Assembly (NCBI GenBank): GCA_024409025.1
Contig: JAKSUM010000086.1
Coordinates: forward strand, 1 to 6,178
Source of the DNA: a bacterium
GTDB lineage: Bacteria; Vulcanimicrobiota; CADAWZ01
Reading direction: 5' to 3'
DNA: 6,178 nucleotides
Positions 1 through 5,112 of this stretch are shown here, one piece after another (position 1 is the stretch's first letter; each line of letters begins with the position of its first letter). Made by a program: the position numbers and the translations under genes. Below the pieces are notes generated by a model that saw only the letters and a list, made by a program, of their open reading frames with translations, searched no databases and had not been told where the DNA came from.

Positions 1-173
1 GAAAAGACAAGGTCAATTCAGGAAACATAGTCCGCGAATGCTGCAAGATGCTCGGTGGCGGAGGCGGCGGCCGTTTCGATTTCGCTAAGGGCGGCGGCAA
101 GGATGCTTCTCTTGCCGGCAAGGCTCTTGAAGAGTCTTATGAAAAAATGAAAGCCGCAGTTTCAGCGCTTTAA
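1..173 (+). CDS. alaS: Alanyl-tRNA synthetase, C-terminal end (5' part outside window)
   Basis: Frame beginning at base 3 gives 56 complete residues and a TAA at 171-173. This is the end of the C-terminal DHHA1 domain of alanyl-tRNA synthetase, the cytoplasmic enzyme that charges tRNA-Ala. The diagnostic part is the glycine-rich block around residues 18-33 (six consecutive Gly, then RFDFAKGGG), which corresponds to the family's GGxGGGRPDxAQGGG signature. It is followed by the usual short amphipathic tail (ALEESYEKMKAAVSAL). The family's Pro in GGRPD is Phe here, a mild deviation. The catalytic and editing domains are upstream of the window. A strong terminator follows within 32 bases, so the gene ends its transcription unit and is probably not co-transcribed with the downstream genes. 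Confidence 0.93.
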   Translation, partial: KDKVNSGNIVRECCKMLGGGGGGRFDFAKGGGKDASLAGKALEESYEKMKAAVSAL

Positions 174-204
174 ATTTTTTCCAACGCTCTGCGTATCTGC
201 GTAT

Positions 205-238
205 AAAAAAGCTCCTCTTTTTGAGGAGCTTTTTTTTT
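205..238 (+). terminator. Intrinsic (Rho-independent) terminator after alaS
   Basis: A perfect 7-bp stem, GCTCCTC (211-217) with GAGGAGC (223-229), encloses a TTTTT loop and is followed by a run of nine T (230-238). The A run at 205-210 can pair with the first T residues and lengthen the stem to 13 bp. The A-stem-T symmetry means it could also stop transcription coming from the right, but no gene is read in that direction here. Confidence 0.94.
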
Positions 239-249
239 GTCCTTATACT
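221..249 (+). promoter_or_regulatory. Candidate sigma-70-type promoter for the downstream operon
   Basis: TTGAGG (221-226) and TATACT (244-249) are separated by exactly 17 bases and match the -35/-10 consensus at 4/6 and 5/6 positions. They lie between the alaS terminator and the gene at 327, where a promoter is expected. The -35 would fall inside the 3' arm of the terminator hairpin. A second -10-like box, TATAAA (277-282, extending into TATAAAAT), lies nearer the gene. Its best -35 match, TTGAAA at 249-254, is 22 bases away, which is too far for a standard sigma-70 promoter. The whole 239-326 gap is AT-rich, so chance matches are likely. Confidence 0.35.
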
Positions 250-326
250 TGAAAAAAAGGAATCTTTCCAAATCCGTATAAAATAAAAAATGTTAGTTTG
301 CAATCATTTTTTCAGAGGCTTCTTTT

Positions 327-1766
327 ATGTCTGGTTCTATAGGATTCACTATTTTATGGTTTTTTGCTTATGCTGTATTAAATGTCGGCCTTTTCTTTAT
401 GCTTCAGGGATATATAAAGGAAAATAAGACTCCTGACATTCCGCTTTCCATTATTACGGCTCTGGGAGGCATTGGCACTATATATATGTATCCTAAGCCT
501 TCAGATAGCAGCAGCGAGCTTATGGGCGATTTCGTTATTTTTGCAATTGCCTGTCTGATTCCTTTCTCGCAGATGTCAATAATAACGACAAAGTTTATAG
601 CCGAGCTGCTTATCAATAATGATGATTTTAATCCTGAACAGAGAAGAAACTATTTAAGCGAAGTAAAGATTCCTCTTGACAACCTGACCATGTCCGGAAA
701 ATATGTGGAGGCTATTGAATTTCTTCTTGAAAAGCAGGCTTCCAGCAAGTACCAGAAGGATTATAGGATATGTATAGAGATTGCAACTATTGCAATGACC
801 AATCTTGGAAACATTGACTTGGCTCTTGATAATTATAAAAAGGTCCTTATTGTGACTACAAGGACCGAGGCTGTCGCATATTCGCTTTACAGAATGGCTG
901 ATATTTATATACAGAATCCCGAGACACGGGAAAAAGCCAGGGAATGCCTGAATCAGCTTGTTGAAAAGTTCCCTAATAATGAATACGGAAAGAGCGCGAA
1001 CCTGAGGCTGAAAATCATGGAGCGTGAGAATTCCGGAGAGGCTTTTGGCATGATGGGAGGACAGAGTGAGGCCGCTTTTGAAGCGGCAGCTCCAGACGCG
1101 TCAAGCCTTCAGGACATGACGTCTCAAGTCTCGATAGAGGATACGGCAAGAAGGCTTCTTGCGGATCAGGCTCCGGAAAGTAGTCATGCTCCTGTAAGAC
1201 AGGATGATGCCGGATATCAGCAGCTTCTTCAGAAATCTGCTGAAAAGGCCATAAAGAAGGGGGCCGAGACGAATGAGCTTAGCGACGATGAACATATGGA
1301 GATTAGAAGAAGGACGATTCGTCCTGATATGCCCAATCCTCTTGCTAGTCTTATGCCTGCTTCTTCTGCCGGAGCAAAGTCAGTTGAAGAGGCTCCTGAA
1401 GGAAGCTACCAGTCGCTTCTTAGCAAGAGCCAGATAAGCTCTCAGCAGAAGTCCGTGAAGAAGAGCAGAGCCGGAAAGACCGGAATGCTTAACGAGCTTA
1501 GGCTTAAAAAGGATAATCCTGGAAGAGATATTTCCCGTTCGGATTACCGTCCTGATACCGGTTCGCTCCGCAAAAAATCACAGGGACTATCCATCCCAAA
1601 GGTTATGTCTGACAGTGAGGCCTATCAGATGATGCTTAGAAGCCAGGGCGTTCAGGTTATTGGCGGCTCTGCGCCTCAGGAACAGCCGCATCAGAACGTT
1701 AATGTTCAGGATGACGGAATTACTGGTTTTACAAGACTTAGAAGGGCAAGAAAAAATAATTTATAA
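327..1766 (+). CDS. Membrane-anchored TPR-like protein with disordered, motif-bearing tail
   Basis: I do not recognise a named family for this 479-residue protein. The ATG is chosen because AGAGG (314-318) lies 8 bases upstream. The N-terminus has a clear hydrophobic helix at about residues 7-28, a weaker one at about 38-55 and a clear one at about 68-90, so it is probably an inner-membrane protein with two or three spans. Residues about 110-232 are helical with TPR-like spacing (for example the stretch GNIDLALDNYKKVL and the segment ending LVEKFPNN), suggesting a protein-binding scaffold. From about 235 to the end the chain is rich in Ser, Gln, Lys, Ala and Pro and looks disordered. This tail holds three copies of a tyrosine motif (see repeat entry) and ends basic (FTRLRRARKNNL). 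It is the first gene of the putative operon, 32 bases before the SIS gene. The side of the membrane facing the tail depends on the true number of spans. Confidence 0.85.
   Translation: MSGSIGFTILWFFAYAVLNVGLFFMLQGYIKENKTPDIPLSIITALGGIGTIYMYPKPSDSSSELMGDFVIFAIACLIPFSQMSIITTKFIAELLINNDDFNPEQRRNYLSEVKIPLDNLTMSGKYVEAIEFLLEKQASSKYQKDYRICIEIATIAMTNLGNIDLALDNYKKVLIVTTRTEAVAYSLYRMADIYIQNPETREKARECLNQLVEKFPNNEYGKSANLRLKIMERENSGEAFGMMGGQSEAAFEAAAPDASSLQDMTSQVSIEDTARRLLADQAPESSHAPVRQDDAGYQQLLQKSAEKAIKKGAETNELSDDEHMEIRRRTIRPDMPNPLASLMPASSAGAKSVEEAPEGSYQSLLSKSQISSQQKSVKKSRAGKTGMLNELRLKKDNPGRDISRSDYRPDTGSLRKKSQGLSIPKVMSDSEAYQMMLRSQGVQVIGGSAPQEQPHQNVNVQDDGITGFTRLRRARKNNL
1206..1649 (+). repeat. Three copies of a YQxLLxKS-type linear motif in the tail of the first operon gene
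   Basis: The disordered tail of the 327-1766 product carries GYQQLLQKS (residues 296-304), SYQSLLSKSQ (360-369) and AYQMMLRSQG (432-441). The common pattern is a small residue, then Tyr-Gln, one residue, two or three bulky hydrophobics nearby, then a basic and/or Ser-Gln element. Each is preceded within a few residues by acidic residues (DD, EE/PE, DSE). The copies are 64 and 72 residues apart and the intervening sequence is not repeated. This looks like reuse of a short binding motif rather than a tandem DNA duplication. Confidence 0.7.
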
Positions 1767-1798
1767 TTTTTACATAGATTCCAAAAGGCGGTGAAAAA

Positions 1799-2875
1799 AT
1801 GTTACATCAAAGAGGCGCTTTGACGCTAAATGATATCACTAATCAGGGACAGGCATGGCAGCATACTATTAAGGCTGTTGATATCGCTCAGCAGGAGATA
1901 GTAGGCCGCTTTATGAAAGAGGGGTTTGCTCAGCTTGTTTTTACTGGGGCCGGCAGCTCTTATAATGCCGCCTGCGTTTGCTGCAGATTTTTTAGTGATA
2001 TGACGGGGGTTTCCGCATCATGCTTCCCGCCTTCAGAGCTTTTCGCAGGGCTTAAGCTTCCTTTTGACGAAAGACGCAAGACTCTTGCCGTCATCTTTAC
2101 GAGAAGCGGTGAGTCTACTGAAACCATATGGGCTATTCAGAGATTTCAGGCTCACCCGAATGTAAAGACACTTGTTATAACGCCGGCATCTGAAAGCCAG
2201 TCCGCAAGAATTGCCGATATGAAGCTTTTGCTTCCACATGCTGCTGAAGAAAGCTGTGTAACGACAAAGGCTTATACATGCTCGATTCTTGCTTTTAAGT
2301 ATCTTGTCTCGTTTTTAATGAAGAACGCTTCTCTTTATAACGAGCTCAGAAAGCTCTCTGAAAAATACCAGCCTAAAAAGTTCCAGAAGGAGATCCAGAG
2401 GATAACGGCAATAAAGCCTCTTAACGTTATTGTAGGCGGTAATGGGATTTACTACGGCCATGCGTGCGAGGCTGCCGCTTTAATTTCAAAAATGGCTGCA
2501 GTGCCTGCATCTGCCATGCATCTGTCACAGATGAGATATGGTCTTGTTTCATATGCTACTCAGAATACTCTTGCCATTGTATTTGCGGGAGATTCAATAC
2601 AGAAGGCTGACGCTTTTGTTGCCGGAGAGCTTGCTTCGACAAAGTGTCATCGTCTTGTTATATGTGAAAAGGCGGATCAAAAGCTTGGCTCATGCGAATT
2701 CGTTGCTGAAGTTGGAAGCGGTATGCCCGAGTATTGCAGAGATCTTCTCATGATTCCGGTCGCTCAGGAACTTGCATTCTATATGTCTGTTCAGAAGGCC
2801 TATAATGCTGACAAGCCAAAGCATGTACCGTTCAGTGTTACATGGAAGGAGCCTTACTTCAAGGTAAGCAAATAA
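1799..2875 (+). CDS. Stand-alone double-SIS protein, GlmS-isomerase-like, probably non-catalytic
   Basis: A 358-residue protein with two SIS (sugar isomerase) domains, about residues 25-175 and 195-335. It resembles the isomerase half of glucosamine-6-phosphate synthase (GlmS) but has no glutaminase domain. The phosphate-binding elements are present: TGAGSSYNAA at 49-58, TRSGESTET at 101-109 and VTTKAYT at 154-160, matching GlmS GxGTSYxAA, SQSGETADT and ASTKAFT. By eye, the second domain aligns without gaps to E. coli GlmS from Glu481. Glu481 is kept (E224), but Lys485, Glu488 and His504 become L228, K231 and Y247, and the C-terminal Lys603 becomes F345. The pocket may therefore bind a phosphosugar without isomerising it. 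Start ATG has AGGCGGTG five bases upstream. It lies 32 bases after the membrane-protein gene and 19 before the FlhA-like gene. AgaS- or FrlB-like deglycase activity is an alternative, but those enzymes also rely on residues lost here. Cysteines cluster at 59-62. Confidence 0.85.
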   Translation: MLHQRGALTLNDITNQGQAWQHTIKAVDIAQQEIVGRFMKEGFAQLVFTGAGSSYNAACVCCRFFSDMTGVSASCFPPSELFAGLKLPFDERRKTLAVIFTRSGESTETIWAIQRFQAHPNVKTLVITPASESQSARIADMKLLLPHAAEESCVTTKAYTCSILAFKYLVSFLMKNASLYNELRKLSEKYQPKKFQKEIQRITAIKPLNVIVGGNGIYYGHACEAAALISKMAAVPASAMHLSQMRYGLVSYATQNTLAIVFAGDSIQKADAFVAGELASTKCHRLVICEKADQKLGSCEFVAEVGSGMPEYCRDLLMIPVAQELAFYMSVQKAYNADKPKHVPFSVTWKEPYFKVSK

Positions 2876-2894
2876 TTCGGACAGGAGCGTTTTT

Positions 2895-4148
2895 ATGGAC
2901 AATAAAAATTCATATTCTGCAGCTGACGAGCGAATTGAAGAGCTGAAAATTTTTTCGTCGCACGGCGCCTCGCCTGAATTTGTTCCTTGGCGCAGGGGGG
3001 AAAAGGGCGTTCAGAAGTATCTTAAGATGTCTAAAGGCGATGAGATTGCGCTTTTTTATGAAGGAGAGAATGCAGTTATACAGCCCGAGCTTCAGAGAGG
3101 CCTGATGCAGCTCGCAAGCGACGGCTGGAAGAATGAAGGGGAAATTTCTGTTTCTTTCGACGGTATTCAGGGTGAAAGGAACGGCAGGCTTCTCTCCAGA
3201 AGCCAGATGACCGTTGAAATCGGAGCGGCACTTCTTCCTCTCGTTGATCCGGAATTCGGCTCTCCTCTTTTATCAAAGCTTGATGCGGTAAGGGAGGATC
3301 TTGCAAGAACCCTCGGGTTTATAATACCGGGCATTAATGTTATGGATAACATGATGCTTCCCCCAAATGCCTATGTCATTAAAATAAGGGAATCGTCAGT
3401 AGCCTCTTTCGAGCTTTTTCTTGACAGAATGCTTGCTCTTGGCCCGCAGGAGGAGATACAGAATCTTCAGGGATGGTCTGTAATAGAGCCTACGTTCAGA
3501 ATTCCAGCCAAATGGATAGAGCCGTCCCAGAGGGAGGCTGCTGAAGCTGCCGGCTGCATGGTTCAGGGAGCCCTTAATGTTATTTTGACTCATATTTCGG
3601 ATGTCATATCTAAAAATTCATTTAAGATTCTCGGACTGCAGGAAGCTTATGAGCTTATTGCCGAGCTTTCTGAAACACATCCTGCTGTTGTAAAGGAATT
3701 TTTGGATGACATGCCGTCTGTCAGGGCTATAAGAAAGGTACTCTGCTCTCTGCTTGAGGAGGATGTCCCGATATCAGATCTTGTGACTATAATGGAAACC
3801 GTAGGAGAACATGCCTCCGAGCTTTCCGAACCTTTGCGTATGGCTGAATATGTGAGAATGGAGCTTGCGTCTCAGATATGTGAAAGAGCCGCTTCTTCTG
3901 ACGGCTTTATAAAATCGGTTATGTTTGACGATACTTTGGAAAATGAGCTTAAGTCAATGATTACCGACGCTATAGGCGGAGCATACCTTAAAATTGATTC
4001 CCAGCAGTGCGAGAAGCTTTCCAAGCTGATCAGGGAATCTCTTCCTGAGGAATCAGAGGCTCTTCCCGTTATTATAGCCGCTCCTGAAATCCGCAGACAT
4101 ATAAGGGATTTTGCAGTTTCCGAAGGCATTTCCGTAAGGGTGCTTTAA
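2895..4148 (+). CDS. Soluble FlhA/SctV (FHIPEP) cytoplasmic-domain protein without membrane domain
   Basis: A 417-residue protein whose residues about 106-417 match the cytoplasmic domain of the flagellar/type III export gate protein FlhA/SctV. Landmarks in order: VEIGAALLPLVD (107-118), the LDAVREDLARTLGF region (129-142), DNMMLPPNAYVIKIR (151-165), EPTFRIPAKWIEP (198-210) with REAAEAAG, the THISDVI segment (232-238), LGLQEAYELI (247-255) and VPISDLVTIMETVGEHA (291-307). Full FlhA is about 690 residues with some eight N-terminal membrane helices. Here none exists: residues 1-105 are hydrophilic and match nothing I know. It should therefore be soluble. Salmonella FlhA dimple residues Asp456, Phe459 and Thr490, which bind chaperone-cargo complexes, correspond to E198, F201 and T232 at identical spacing. 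The chain stops at VRVL, just before the family's usual terminal residues. Start ATG has AGGAG (2883-2887) seven bases upstream. No flagellar or secretion gene is adjacent, so it should not be called flhA. Confidence 0.88.
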   Translation: MDNKNSYSAADERIEELKIFSSHGASPEFVPWRRGEKGVQKYLKMSKGDEIALFYEGENAVIQPELQRGLMQLASDGWKNEGEISVSFDGIQGERNGRLLSRSQMTVEIGAALLPLVDPEFGSPLLSKLDAVREDLARTLGFIIPGINVMDNMMLPPNAYVIKIRESSVASFELFLDRMLALGPQEEIQNLQGWSVIEPTFRIPAKWIEPSQREAAEAAGCMVQGALNVILTHISDVISKNSFKILGLQEAYELIAELSETHPAVVKEFLDDMPSVRAIRKVLCSLLEEDVPISDLVTIMETVGEHASELSEPLRMAEYVRMELASQICERAASSDGFIKSVMFDDTLENELKSMITDAIGGAYLKIDSQQCEKLSKLIRESLPEESEALPVIIAAPEIRRHIRDFAVSEGISVRVL

Positions 4149-4180
4149 TCGAGAGGGATTGGTCGGGGAGGCAAGGTCGT

Positions 4181-4304
4181 ATGCGGGGAGAGGATAAAAG
4201 GTTCCCTTATTCCGCCTGAAAAGCAGGCTGACGCAAAAAAGAAGAAAGATTCCGGCGTTTTCTGGAGCAGAAAGATAAACCAGCCGGACAAGAAAGACAA
4301 ATAA
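4181..4304 (+). CDS. Possible small lysine-rich ORF, start unresolved or frameshifted
   Basis: The frame ending in TAA at 4302-4304 has protein-like content (from 4200 on: GSLIPPEKQADAKKKKDSGV, then FWSRKINQPDKKDK). Its stop abuts the rph ATG at 4305 with no gap, as in translational coupling. It has no ATG, GTG or TTG start: it runs back in frame to the TAA of the preceding gene at 4146-4148. The only well-placed start is ATG 4181, with GGGGAGG-like bases at 4165-4170, but this lies in another frame and stops at 4217-4219 after 12 codons. Removing one A from the AAAA run at 4196-4199 would join the two into a protein of about 40 residues starting MRGEDK. Options are a sequencing or assembly indel, a real frameshift mutation, programmed +1 shifting, or an unusual ATT start at 4158. 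The product is unrecognised and its function unknown. Confidence 0.35.
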
Positions 4305-5054
4305 ATGGAAAGAATATCTGGAAGAATGCCGGGCGAGGAGCGCAGGACTGTTTTTACGCCGGGATTTATAAAGCGTTCCGGCGGAAGCGTTCTTGTCGAA
4401 TGCGGCAATACTAGAGTCATATGCTGTGCTGATGCCGATAATCATGTGCCTCAGTGGATGAGAGGAAGCGGAAAAGGCTGGCTGACAGCCGAATACGGAA
4501 TGCTTCCCCAGTGCTCTGATTCTAGAATAAATAGGGAAAAGCATCTTTCCTCGGGAAGAACTAAGGAGATTCAGAGGCTTATAGGAAGAGCCTTGAGGGG
4601 AGTTGTTGATCTTTCAAAGCTTGGAGAAAGAACCTTTACTGTTGACTGTGACGTAATAGAGGCTGATGGCGGCACAAGGACCGCCTCTGTCAACGGAGCA
4701 TGCCTTGCCCTTGCGCTGCTGTTTGTCGGTATGCATGATAGGGGAGAGCTTGAAGAATCCCCTATGGCGGATTTTATCGGTGCAGTCAGCGTTGGAATTG
4801 TTGATGAAATGCCAATATCTGATCTCGAATATAGCGAGGACAGCAGGGCTGAGGTTGATATGAATGTTGTTATGACCTCATCAGGCCGTTTTATAGAGAT
4901 ACAGGGAACTGCTGAGAGAATGCCTTTTTCCAGAGATGAGCTTGACTCTCTTCTTGGTTATGCGGCAGGCTCCATAAAGAGGATTATAGAACAGCAGAAG
5001 GCTGTTTTTTCAAAAGAACAGCTTGATTGGCTTGTCGGAAGGTCATTTAATTAG
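4305..5054 (+). CDS. rph: Ribonuclease PH
   Basis: A 249-residue protein of the normal length for RNase PH, the cytoplasmic phosphorolytic 3'-5' exoribonuclease that trims tRNA 3' ends and forms a hexameric ring. Signatures in order: an N-terminal RISGRMPGEERR-type start (3-14), GSVLVECGNTRVIC (27-40), GSGKGWLTAEYGMLP (54-68), SGRTKEIQRLIGR (83-95), CDVIEADGGTRTASVNGA (115-132), and the EDSRAEVDMNVVMT block (178-191). R85 and R125 are the expected phosphate-site arginines, and D179 and D185 the metal/catalytic aspartates, so it should be active. There is no good Shine-Dalgarno, only a purine-rich AAGAAAG stretch 9-15 bases upstream. The preceding frame's TAA abuts the ATG, which suggests coupled translation from the small upstream frame. 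RNase PH is often followed by an ITPase gene (rdgB); here a TPR gene follows. Confidence 0.96.
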   Translation: MERISGRMPGEERRTVFTPGFIKRSGGSVLVECGNTRVICCADADNHVPQWMRGSGKGWLTAEYGMLPQCSDSRINREKHLSSGRTKEIQRLIGRALRGVVDLSKLGERTFTVDCDVIEADGGTRTASVNGACLALALLFVGMHDRGELEESPMADFIGAVSVGIVDEMPISDLEYSEDSRAEVDMNVVMTSSGRFIEIQGTAERMPFSRDELDSLLGYAAGSIKRIIEQQKAVFSKEQLDWLVGRSFN

Positions 5055-5065
5055 AGTTTAAACCG

Positions 5066-5089
5066 GAGCGGCATCGGGATTTGCGGCTC
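5066..5089 (+). other. Hairpin in the rph-TPR gap, no U-tract
   Basis: GAGCGGCA (5066-5073) and TGCGGCTC (5082-5089) pair over 8 positions with one G-G mismatch, around an 8-base loop. No T run follows, so it is not a standard terminator. It might affect mRNA processing or stability, or attenuate the downstream gene. It is short and could be coincidental. The remaining bases between rph and the TPR gene show only the AGAGGTG ribosome-binding site (5101-5107). Confidence 0.3.
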
Positions 5090-5112
5090 AAATCATAATC
5101 AGAGGTGCTTAT

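Noticed and set aside
249..282. TTGAAA and TATAAA as a promoter pair
   Set aside because: The 22-base spacer is well outside the usual 16-18 range.
476..491. Alternating TA-rich stretch ACTATATATATGTAT as a repeat or regulatory element
   Set aside because: It is in frame coding sequence (TIYMY) within the first operon gene and is too short to be meaningful.
2538..2753. 71-codon plus-strand frame inside the SIS gene
   Set aside because: It lies wholly inside a conserved SIS domain in another frame, with no independent coding evidence.
1799..2875. Naming this gene glmS or agaS
   Set aside because: There is no glutaminase domain, and the catalytic residues of the isomerase and deglycase families are substituted, so no enzymatic name is justified.
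2895..4148. Annotating this gene as flhA or a type III export gate component
   Set aside because: It lacks the entire membrane domain that forms the gate and has no secretion or flagellar neighbours; only the domain relationship is supported.
4053..4544. 163-codon open frame on the minus strand
   Set aside because: It runs antisense across the FlhA-like gene end, the small frame and the start of rph, has no recognisable family features, and the opposite strand is clearly coding.
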